Under the pieces are notes generated by a model. The model worked only from the letters and a program-made list of their open reading frames with translations. It made no database searches and was not told where the DNA came from. Positions 1 through 5,191 of a stretch of DNA of 5,191 bases are shown in pieces. Numbering within the stretch: position 1 is the stretch's first letter; every line of letters starts with the position of its first letter. Source of the DNA: an uncultured Collinsella sp. GTDB lineage: Bacteria; Actinomycetota; Coriobacteriia; Coriobacteriales; Coriobacteriaceae. The stretch spans positions 1-5,191 of the forward strand of contig CAKUHM010000111.1 of assembly GCA_934655835.1 (NCBI GenBank). The letters run 5' to 3'. The position numbers were made by a program, and so were the translations under genes.

Positions 1-91
1 GCATAAGGTTGCCTGCTCTACAGTCCTGCGCAAGACGAAGGCCACATTAAGTGGCCTTCTTTGCGTGCGGAACTCGCGACCAACCTTATGC
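1..91. repeat. Nested inverted repeats forming a possible 91-nt fold
   Basis: GCATAAGGTTG at 1-11 is the exact reverse complement of CAACCTTATGC at 81-91. Between these arms, further complementary pairs nest in order: AGTCC (22-26) with GGAACT (69-74, one bulged A), CGCAA (29-33) with TTGCG (61-65), and GAAGGCCAC (37-45) with GTGGCCTTC (51-59). The whole 91 nt could therefore fold as one long arm. This is seen by eye and no folding energy was calculated. It may be a structured RNA, a remnant of a small mobile repeat, or simply a terminator with chance flanking complementarity. The arm at 1-11 may extend beyond the window. Confidence 0.4.
37..62 (+). terminator. Rho-independent terminator-like hairpin
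   Basis: A perfect 9-bp stem, GAAGGCCAC (37-45) and GTGGCCTTC (51-59), encloses the 5-nt loop ATTAA and is followed by TTT. The T tract is short. The T-rich side favours plus-strand transcripts, so this probably ends a gene lying to the left of the window. A TAA at 4-6 could be that gene's stop codon, but nothing proves it. Confidence 0.6.
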
Positions 92-163
92 CTCGCCCGC
101 AGTCCCGGACCTTCCGGGTTCAAAGCGCGACACACCGGACTGGTTGTCTGATATAAAGATGGC

Positions 164-190
164 GAAGGCCCCTTTCGGGGCCTTCTTTGT
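164..190 (+). terminator. Terminator hairpin abutting the murB stop codon
   Basis: A perfect 9-bp stem, GAAGGCCCC (164-172) and GGGGCCTTC (177-185), has a TTTC loop and a TTTGTT tail on the plus strand. It begins 4 bases past the murB stop on the minus strand, where the tail (CGCCATCTTTAT) is poorer. It probably stops plus-strand transcripts strongly and may also stop murB transcripts, acting as a shared terminator between converging units. Confidence 0.65.
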
Positions 191-1152
191 TAGAGGAATT
201 CGCCTACTCGGTGGACTTCGGGTTCTAGGTCTACGTCGAATTGGTCTTTGACGGTTGTTTGGATGTGGCGGATGAGTTCGTCGACATCGGCGGCGGTGGC
301 GTGGTCGGCGTTGACGATGAAGCCGCAGTGCTTTTCGCTCACCTGCGCGCCGCCGATGGCGTGTCCTCGCAGGCCGGCGTCCATGATGAGCTTGCCGGCA
401 AAGTAGCCCTCGGGGCGCTTGAAGGTGGAGCCGGCGCTCGGCATGTCGAGCGGCTGCTTGTCCTCGCGGCGCTGGCGGTAGTCATCCATGTCGGCCTTGA
501 TCATCGCGGCGTTGCCCGGAGCGAGATTGAAAGTGGCCGAAAGCACGATGAAGCCGTCGTCGGCGATGCGGCTCTTGCGATAACCCAGGTTGAGCTCGTC
601 GACATCGAACTCGATAATGCTGCCGCTACCGCGGGTGCCGTCGTCGAGCATGCGGGCGGGCTTGTAGACGCGCACGGACTCCAGCACATCGGCCATGCAG
701 GCGCCGTATGCTCCGGCGTTCATGTAGCAGGCGCCGCCGACCGATCCGGGAATGCCCGAGATGGGCTCCATGCCGGTGAGACCGGCCTCGGCTGCCGCCG
801 CGGCGACATCGGAAAGCAAGGCGCCGGCTGCCGCCGTGACGTGCGTGCCGTTGACCGTAATGTCGGAGAGGCCCTCGCCCAGCGCTACGACGACGCCGCG
901 GATGCCCTTGTCGCCGACGAGCAAGTCGGAGCCGTTGCCCACGATGGTGAGTGGCAGATCGCAGCGATAGCAGGTATCGAGCGTGGCGACGAGGCCCTGC
1001 TCGGTATCGGGCGTGACAAAGACGTCGGCCGGGCCGCCGATCTTAAACGTGGTGTGCTCGCGCATGGGCTCGCTCATCAGCACGTTGTCCTCGCCGGCAA
1101 CGCCAGCGAGCGCGCACAGCAGGTCCTCGTTAAAAAAGTCGTTCTCGTGCAT
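190..1152 (-). CDS. murB: UDP-N-acetylenolpyruvoylglucosamine reductase (MurB)
   Basis: MurB is a cytoplasmic FAD enzyme that uses NADPH to reduce UDP-GlcNAc-enolpyruvate to UDP-MurNAc, the second committed step of peptidoglycan synthesis. The 320-residue product shows the family order. The FAD-binding part holds HTTFKIGGPADVF (33-45) and VGNGSDLLVG (71-80), followed by GMEPISGIPGSVGGACYMNAGAYG (127-150 region) and the YRKS motif (191-194). The AGSTFK motif supplies the catalytic serine, Ser242, which aligns with E. coli Ser229. The C-terminal LEPEV supplies the catalytic acid, Glu312, which aligns with E. coli Glu325. The length suits the shorter type II enzymes. The start at 1152 was chosen because AAGGCGG lies 8 nt upstream. 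The frame is open to an ATG at 1251, but those 33 extra residues resemble no MurB and would cover the likely promoter. The gene is divergent from the LacI-family gene. No residue appears to be missing and the gene looks intact. Confidence 0.96.
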   Translation of the reverse strand: MHENDFFNEDLLCALAGVAGEDNVLMSEPMREHTTFKIGGPADVFVTPDTEQGLVATLDTCYRCDLPLTIVGNGSDLLVGDKGIRGVVVALGEGLSDITVNGTHVTAAAGALLSDVAAAAAEAGLTGMEPISGIPGSVGGACYMNAGAYGACMADVLESVRVYKPARMLDDGTRGSGSIIEFDVDELNLGYRKSRIADDGFIVLSATFNLAPGNAAMIKADMDDYRQRREDKQPLDMPSAGSTFKRPEGYFAGKLIMDAGLRGHAIGGAQVSEKHCGFIVNADHATAADVDELIRHIQTTVKDQFDVDLEPEVHRVGEFL

Positions 1153-1160
1153 ACGAATAT

Positions 1161-1167
1161 CCGCCTT
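1161..1167 (-). promoter_or_regulatory. murB ribosome binding site (decides the start)
   Basis: On the minus strand AAGGCGG is followed by an 8-nt spacer and the ATG at 1152-1150. It differs from the AAGGAGG consensus at one base. This site is the reason for preferring the inner start over the upstream in-frame ATG at 1251. Confidence 0.75.
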
Positions 1168-1195
1168 TTGGTGGTCGTTGTCATCAATAGATTGC

Positions 1196-1201
1196 AATAT
1201 A
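1196..1201 (-). promoter_or_regulatory. Possible murB -10 box
   Basis: On the minus strand TATATT (5 of 6 to TATAAT) would start transcription roughly 35-40 nt before the murB ATG. No recognisable -35 hexamer lies at 16-18 bp, where the sequence is GC-rich, so this is tentative. Confidence 0.35.
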
Positions 1202-1256
1202 CCCCACCCGGACGGATTTGGTGCGCTGGCGGCGATAAAACAGCCGTCCACCGGAT

Positions 1257-1273
1257 TGGTAAAGTGTTTATCA
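1257..1273. promoter_or_regulatory. Operator-like palindrome upstream of the LacI-family gene
   Basis: TGGTAAA (1257-1263) and TTTATCA (1267-1273) are inverted half-sites that agree at 6 of 7 positions, with GTG between them. The half-site matches the outer part of the two strong palindromes in front of xfp (TGATAAA and TGCTAAA). The centre is 3 nt rather than 4 and lacks the CpG step. It ends 21 bp before the TATACT box of the regulator gene, so it could mediate weak autoregulation. This is inference from shared half-sites only. Confidence 0.4.
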
Positions 1274-1294
1274 CCGAGGTAGAGGGGTAGTCGC

Positions 1295-1300
1295 TATACT
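1295..1300 (+). promoter_or_regulatory. Likely -10 box of the LacI-family gene
   Basis: TATACT (5 of 6 to TATAAT) sits 35 bp before the start codon, predicting a leader of about 30 nt. No good -35 box is present at 16-18 bp. The same TATACT hexamer is found before xfp. Confidence 0.5.
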
Positions 1301-1335
1301 TTCAAGAGATTGCGCGTAAACCCGGAAGGAGCGAG

Positions 1336-2364
1336 ATGGCCAACAAAGTCACCCTCAAGCAGATCGCCCAGGAGGTGGGGCTTTCCCCCTCGTCGGTCTC
1401 GCTTGTTCTCAATAATCGGCCCTGTCGCATCTCGGAAGAAAACCGCAAACTTATCAAGGAGGTCGCGGCGCGCAACCACTATGTTCCCAACCAGATTGCG
1501 CGCAGCCTGGTCATGCGCGAGTCGCGCACGCTGGGCCTTATCGTCCCTAACATCGAGAGCCGCTTTTTTGCCTCGCTCGCCGGTAGCCTGGAAAAGCGCT
1601 GCCGCGAGGACGGCTATGCGCTCTTCATTACCAGCTCGGGCGGCAGCGCCGATGACGATCTGGAGCTGCTGCGCCAGCTGGTGACGCGCGGCGTTGATGG
1701 CGTCTTTCTGGTGGTGGGTGACGAGTTCTCCGACGACCGCGCCCTGCGCGAAGAAGTCAGCCACCTGCCCATCCCGGCGGTAATGGTCGACCGTGCCATT
1801 GAGGGGCTCGAGTGCGACAAGGTGATGTTCGACCACGAGATGGGCGGCTATATGGCCACCCGCTATCTGATCGAGCAAGGTCACCGTCGCATTGCCTGCT
1901 TGGTTAATGCCCGCCGTTCCAATACGGGTCGCAAGCGACTTGCCGGCTATGAGCGCGCGCTGCGTGAGGTTGGCCTGCCGATCGACGCACGTTTGGAGTT
2001 TGAGAGCGAGTACTACATTCCGAGCGCATACGAGGCCTCGGAGGCGGTGCTCGCAACTGACGCCACTGCCGTGTTCGCAAGCTCGGATAACATTGCCCTC
2101 GGTTTGCTCAAGCGTTTGCACGAGATGGGGAAGAGCATCCCGGGCGATATCTCGGTGGTGAGCTATGACAACTCGGCGGCCGACGTTCTCTTTGAGCCGG
2201 CGCTGACCGCGATTGAGCAGGACCCTGGTGTCCTTGCGGAGCATGCTTTTGGCTGCATGTCCAAGCGTCTTGCCGGTAGGGGCGGCAGGCGTGCCGAAGA
2301 GGTCGTTCTGGAGCCGGAGCTTATCGTTAAGGACAGCGTGCTCGAGCTTACTAAACACAACTAA
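1336..2364 (+). CDS. LacI/GalR-family transcriptional regulator, likely controls xfp
   Basis: A 342-residue DNA-binding regulator of normal family length. An N-terminal helix-turn-helix (residues 6-27, TLKQIAQEVGLSPSSVSLVLNN region) is followed by the hinge segment NQIARSLVMRESRTLG (52-67). Leu58 there aligns with LacI Leu56, which inserts at the central CpG of the operator. From about residue 66 comes a periplasmic-binding-protein-like effector domain, with GLIVP (67-71), the SSDNIALGLL stretch (249-258) and IPGDISVVSYD (268-278). A GGAAGGAG ribosome binding site ends 4 nt before the ATG. Family members usually repress sugar genes and are released, or sometimes activated, by a sugar or sugar phosphate. 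The effector cannot be told from sequence. The gene lies upstream of xfp in the same direction, and twin palindromes with central CpG lie between them, so xfp is the likely target. Activation rather than repression cannot be excluded. Confidence 0.93.
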   Translation: MANKVTLKQIAQEVGLSPSSVSLVLNNRPCRISEENRKLIKEVAARNHYVPNQIARSLVMRESRTLGLIVPNIESRFFASLAGSLEKRCREDGYALFITSSGGSADDDLELLRQLVTRGVDGVFLVVGDEFSDDRALREEVSHLPIPAVMVDRAIEGLECDKVMFDHEMGGYMATRYLIEQGHRRIACLVNARRSNTGRKRLAGYERALREVGLPIDARLEFESEYYIPSAYEASEAVLATDATAVFASSDNIALGLLKRLHEMGKSIPGDISVVSYDNSAADVLFEPALTAIEQDPGVLAEHAFGCMSKRLAGRGGRRAEEVVLEPELIVKDSVLELTKHN

Positions 2365-2376
2365 ACACGTTTATCA
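2359..2376. promoter_or_regulatory. Possible auxiliary operator overlapping the regulator's stop codon
   Basis: TAAACACGTTTA (2362-2373) is a near-palindrome with the same TAAA-4 nt-TTTA spacing as the strong operators, and TTTATCA (2370-2376, using the adjacent T) supplies one intact half-site. The left flank lacks TG. Its centre is 105 bp from the centre of the first strong operator. It is weak and could be chance. Confidence 0.25.
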
Positions 2377-2463
2377 ATTTGCAGAGACCGAATGTGGAGC
2401 ACCTGTGACGTGCAATGCCGCAGGTGAATGTCGCGTTTTGCTAATCGATGGGATTGATAGGGG

Positions 2464-2481
2464 TGCTAAAACGTTTTTTCA
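2464..2481. promoter_or_regulatory. LacI-family operator 1 of xfp
   Basis: TGCTAAAACGTTTTTTCA is an 18-bp palindrome with 7 of 9 symmetric pairs and a central CpG, the typical form of a LacI/GalR operator. It is one of a pair: the next copy begins 3 bp later. Binding by the regulator encoded just upstream is inferred. Confidence 0.75.
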
Positions 2482-2484
2482 CCA

Positions 2485-2502
2485 TGATAAAACGTTTTAG
2501 CA
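2485..2502. promoter_or_regulatory. LacI-family operator 2 of xfp
   Basis: TGATAAAACGTTTTAGCA is an 18-bp palindrome with 8 of 9 symmetric pairs and a central CpG. It ends 2 bp before the TATACT -10 box and covers the place where a -35 hexamer should be, so an occupying repressor would exclude RNA polymerase. Its centre is 21 bp (two helical turns) from that of operator 1. Confidence 0.8.
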
Positions 2503-2504
2503 AA

Positions 2505-2510
2505 TATACT
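2505..2510 (+). promoter_or_regulatory. Likely -10 box of xfp
   Basis: TATACT (5 of 6 to TATAAT) follows operator 2 directly and would give a leader of about 50 nt. No -35 hexamer is recognisable at 16-18 bp, because that stretch is operator sequence and its spacer. Confidence 0.55.
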
Positions 2511-2568
2511 AGTCCCAACGAAAGGTTGCCGTATCGGAGGGTGACCACACAGCGAAGGGACATAAACA

Positions 2569-5097
2569 ATGGCTAAAACACTGGGGACGCCGTGGCAAAA
2601 GCTGGGCCACGAGGTGCCGGCTTCCGAGCTCGAGGGCGTCGACCTGTATTGGCGCGCATCGAACTATCTGTCCGTCGGTCAGATCTACCTTCGCTCTAAC
2701 CCGCTAATGCGCCCCGACTTTGTCGACGAGAAAACCGGTGAGGTGCGCGATTTCGGTCGTCCGGACGTTAAGCACCGCCTGGTTGGCCACTGGGGCACCA
2801 CGCCCGGCATCAACTTCCTGTTCGGTCACGTCAACCGTCTGATCGCCGACCACAACCAGAATGCTATCTTCTTGATGGGCCCTGGTCACGGTGGCCCCGC
2901 CGGTACTGCTCAGTCGTTGCTCGACGGCACCTACCGTGAGATCCGCCCCGACATCACCAATGACGAGGCCGGCCTGCAGAAGTTCTTCCGCCAGTTCTCC
3001 TATCCCGGCGGCATCCCGAGCCACTTTGCGCCCGAGACGCCCGGTTCCATCCACGAGGGCGGCGAGCTCGGCTACACGCTCAGCCACGCCTACGGCGCCG
3101 TTATGGACAACCCGAGCCTGCTGGCCGTGGCCGTGGTGGGCGATGGCGAGTCCGAGACCGGTCCGCTCGCGACCTCTTGGCAGTCCAACAAGCTCGTGAA
3201 CCCGGCGACCGACGGCATCGTCCTGCCGATCCTGCACCTCAACGGCTACAAGATCGCCAACCCCACCATCCTTGCCCGCGTGTCCGATGAGGAGCTCACC
3301 AAGTTCTTTGAGGGCATGGGCTATAAGCCGCACTTCTTTGTCGCCGGCTTTGACGACGAGAGCCACGCAAGCATTCATGCGCGTTTCGCTGCCCTGTTTG
3401 AGCAGGTCTTTGACGAGATCTGTGACATCAAGGCCACCGCGCAGGCCCAGGCCGCCTCAGGCGAGACCGTGGTCCGCCCGGCCTACCCCATGATTGTGTT
3501 CCGTACGCCCAAGGGCTGGACTTGCCCCAAGCACATCGACGGCAAGAAGACCGAGGACTCCTGGCGCGCGCATCAGGTGCCGCTGGCGAGTGCCAAGGAC
3601 ACCCACGAGCACTTCCGCGTGCTGCGCGAGTGGCTGCGTTCCTACAAGCCCGAGGAGCTCTTTACGCCCGAGGGCCAGGTGCGCCCCGAGGTGACGGCCT
3701 TTATGCCGACCGGCGAGCTGCGCATCGGCGCCAACCCCAACGCGAACGGCGGCAAGGTGCGTCGCGAGCTCGAGCTGCCCGATATTCATGCCCACGAGGT
3801 CCCCGTCGCAACTAAGGGTCATGGCTGGGGCTCCACCGAGGCCGCCCGCGTCTTTGGTGAGTACACTGCCGACGTTCTGGCCAAGAACATGGATGACTTC
3901 CGCATCTTTGGTCCCGACGAGACCGCGTCCAACCGCCTGCAGGCTGCCTACAAGGTGACCAAGAAGCAGTGGGACGCCGGCTTCTACGAGGACGAGGCCA
4001 ACGACGAGCTGCTGGCAGGCTCCGGTAAGGTCGTCGAGCAGCTGTCCGAGCACCAATGCGAGGGCTTCCTCGAGGCCTACGTGCTCACTGGCCGTTCCGG
4101 CGTGTGGAGCTCCTACGAGAGCTTTGTCCATGTGGTCGACTCCATGGTCAACCAGCACTGCAAGTGGCTCGAGGCTGCCAAGCGCGAGATTCCGTGGCGT
4201 GCCCCCATCAGCGGCCTTAACATTTTACTGTCGAGCCACGTCTGGCGTCAGGACCACAACGGCTTCTCGCATCAGGACCCCGGCTTTATCGACCTGCTGC
4301 TCAACAAGGCCAACGACACGCACATCGTAAACGCCTACTATCCGGCCGATGCCAACATGGCTCTCGCCGTGGCCGAGCGCGTCTACCAGTCCACCGACTG
4401 CGTCAACGCCATCTTCTGCGGCAAGCAGCCTGCTCCGACCTTCCAGACGGTCGACGAGGCCAAGGCGGAGCTCGCCGAGGGCGTTGCGACCTGGGAGTGG
4501 GCATCGACCGCCGACTCGCTCGCCGAGGCCGATGTCGTGGTCGCCACCTGTGGTGACGTGCCGACGCTTGAGGCTCTGGCTGCAACCGACATGCTGCGCG
4601 AGCTGGGCATCAAGGTATGGTTCGTCAACGTGGTCGACCTGCTCAAGATCCAGAACGTCTGCGAGAACGACCAGGCTCTCAGCGACGAGCGCTGGGCTGA
4701 GCTGTTCGGCTGCGGCGAGAAGCCCGTCCTCTTTGCGTTCCACGCCTATGCCGGCACGATTCGCCGCCTGATCTGGAACCGCCCCGGCCACGACGCCTTC
4801 CGCGTTCACGGCTACGAGGAGAAGGGCTCCACGACAACGCCGTTCGACATGCTGCGCCTGAACAACATGGACCGCTGGGCACTGGCCGCCGACGTGCTGC
4901 GCATGGTCGACGCCGATAAGTTTGCCGAGCAGATTGATAAGTGGGAGACATTCCGCACCGAGGCCTTCGAGTTCGCGTGCGATGAGGGCTACGATCACCC
5001 GGCCTTCACCGACTGGGTCTGGCCCGACGCCGCAGCCGCAACCGCTGCCGACGGCGCGCTCTCCGCAACGCAAATGACCGCAGGCGACAACGAGTAG
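2569..5097 (+). CDS. xfp: Xylulose-5-phosphate/fructose-6-phosphate phosphoketolase
   Basis: A cytoplasmic thiamine-diphosphate enzyme that splits xylulose 5-phosphate (and usually fructose 6-phosphate) with phosphate, giving acetyl phosphate plus glyceraldehyde 3-phosphate (or erythrose 4-phosphate). This is the key step of the bifid-type shunt. The 842-residue protein shows all three family domains: XFP_N, the central pyrimidine-binding domain and XFP_C. Both phosphoketolase signatures are present: EGGELGY (163-169) and the GDGE-ending stretch (176-194). The cofactor motif runs from GDG (191-193) to Asn225. By alignment from memory with the Bifidobacterium enzyme, the active-site residues are His74, His107, His152, Lys315, His335, Glu451, Glu494 and His568, and all are intact. 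GAAGGGA lies 8 nt before the ATG. The sequence is very like the bifidobacterial dual-substrate enzymes, including the TAGDNE terminus, so activity on both sugars is likely but not proven. Regulation by the upstream twin operators is inferred. The gene looks monocistronic within the window. Confidence 0.97.
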   Translation: MAKTLGTPWQKLGHEVPASELEGVDLYWRASNYLSVGQIYLRSNPLMRPDFVDEKTGEVRDFGRPDVKHRLVGHWGTTPGINFLFGHVNRLIADHNQNAIFLMGPGHGGPAGTAQSLLDGTYREIRPDITNDEAGLQKFFRQFSYPGGIPSHFAPETPGSIHEGGELGYTLSHAYGAVMDNPSLLAVAVVGDGESETGPLATSWQSNKLVNPATDGIVLPILHLNGYKIANPTILARVSDEELTKFFEGMGYKPHFFVAGFDDESHASIHARFAALFEQVFDEICDIKATAQAQAASGETVVRPAYPMIVFRTPKGWTCPKHIDGKKTEDSWRAHQVPLASAKDTHEHFRVLREWLRSYKPEELFTPEGQVRPEVTAFMPTGELRIGANPNANGGKVRRELELPDIHAHEVPVATKGHGWGSTEAARVFGEYTADVLAKNMDDFRIFGPDETASNRLQAAYKVTKKQWDAGFYEDEANDELLAGSGKVVEQLSEHQCEGFLEAYVLTGRSGVWSSYESFVHVVDSMVNQHCKWLEAAKREIPWRAPISGLNILLSSHVWRQDHNGFSHQDPGFIDLLLNKANDTHIVNAYYPADANMALAVAERVYQSTDCVNAIFCGKQPAPTFQTVDEAKAELAEGVATWEWASTADSLAEADVVVATCGDVPTLEALAATDMLRELGIKVWFVNVVDLLKIQNVCENDQALSDERWAELFGCGEKPVLFAFHAYAGTIRRLIWNRPGHDAFRVHGYEEKGSTTTPFDMLRLNNMDRWALAADVLRMVDADKFAEQIDKWETFRTEAFEFACDEGYDHPAFTDWVWPDAAAATAADGALSATQMTAGDNE

Positions 5098-5144
5098 GTA
5101 GGCATCCGGGACGGTCTCGCGCTGGGGCCGCCTCCGGGCGGGGA

Positions 5145-5191
5145 GACTTTGTCCGGGGAAGTGGGCGTCGCGAACTTCCCCGGACACAGTC
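5145..5191 (+). terminator. Long stem-loop downstream of xfp, probable terminator
   Basis: The arms GACTTTGTCCGGGGAAGT (5145-5162) and ACTTCCCCGGACACAGTC (5174-5191) pair at 17 of 18 positions around an 11-nt loop, with a 13-bp uninterrupted core (5150-5162 with 5174-5186). It starts 47 nt after the xfp stop. The second arm reaches the last base of the window, so a T tract cannot be confirmed and the stem may be longer. A dispersed intergenic palindromic repeat is an alternative reading. Confidence 0.6.

Noticed and set aside
63..163. Possible tRNA, suggested by GGTTCAAAG at 117-125
   Set aside because: The sequence after the T-loop-like motif (CGCGA) does not pair with the preceding CCGGG, and no acceptor or anticodon arms can be drawn.
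51..251. A 66-codon plus-strand open frame
   Set aside because: It starts inside the first hairpin, runs through the second hairpin and into the murB 3' end. It has no ribosome binding site and no recognisable protein features.
1153..1251. A 33-residue N-terminal extension of MurB
   Set aside because: The extension has no MurB similarity, lies over the probable murB promoter, and the inner ATG has a well-spaced AAGGCGG site.
241..1290. A 349-codon plus-strand frame antisense to murB
   Set aside because: The minus-strand frame contains every MurB motif. The plus frame is a low-complexity Val/Ala/Gly/Asp-rich shadow typical of GC-rich antisense frames.
1294..2358. A 354-codon minus-strand frame opposite the LacI-family gene
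   Set aside because: The plus strand encodes a full-length, motif-complete LacI-family protein with its own ribosome binding site. The minus frame is a shadow.
2400..2440. Terminator between the LacI-family gene and xfp
   Set aside because: CACCTG (2400-2405) and CAGGTG (2421-2426) form only a short stem with a large loop, and the nearest T run (2436-2439) is 9 nt away. Read-through from the regulator gene into xfp therefore remains possible.
2464..2502. The 14-bp inverted arms of the twin operators read as a terminator hairpin
   Set aside because: The stem would be AT-rich with no following T tract, and each arm is itself a palindrome. Protein-binding sites on DNA explain it better.
4225..5187. 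A 320-codon minus-strand frame over the 3' part of xfp
   Set aside because: It lies opposite conserved xfp sequence and would start inside the terminal stem-loop. It shows no domain signals.
1..5191. CRISPR arrays, insertion sequences, attachment sites, prophage or defence genes
   Set aside because: No regularly spaced repeats, transposase, integrase or paired terminal repeats were seen. The three genes are ordinary chromosomal families.

Overview
The window is GC-rich throughout and carries three complete genes: murB on the minus strand, then a LacI-family regulator and xfp (phosphoketolase) on the plus strand. An Xfp closely resembling the bifidobacterial enzyme, the base composition and the codon choice point to a high-GC actinobacterium. 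A Coriobacteriia gut anaerobe (Collinsella/Olsenella-like) is my best guess, but no rRNA or other marker here proves it.

Layout. Positions 1-189 are non-coding and rich in inverted repeats. They hold two plus-oriented terminator-like hairpins (37-62 and 164-190) with nearly the same outer arms. The first lies inside a larger nested fold (1-91). murB (190-1152, minus) ends against the second hairpin. A divergent region of about 180 bp (1153-1335) carries the murB ribosome binding site, a possible murB -10 box, a weak operator-like palindrome and the -10 box of the regulator gene. The LacI-family gene runs from 1336 to 2364. The 204-bp gap to xfp has no convincing terminator. It contains the most striking element of the window: two 18-bp palindromes of the form TGnnAAAACGTTTTnnCA, centred 21 bp apart and lying directly upstream of a TATACT -10 box. 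xfp fills 2569-5097, and a long GC-rich stem-loop (5145-5191) closes the window.

How the genes work together. MurB makes UDP-MurNAc for peptidoglycan and has no evident metabolic link to the other two. The regulator and xfp look like a local regulatory unit. The regulator probably binds the twin operators that cover the region where a -35 box for xfp would lie, and so controls entry of carbon into the phosphoketolase (bifid-type) shunt. A degenerate version of the same half-site, TGnTAAA, also lies upstream of the regulator's own promoter, which suggests autoregulation. The effector sugar or sugar phosphate cannot be read from the sequence.

All three proteins belong to known families. The novelty is in regulatory architecture rather than in a new protein system.
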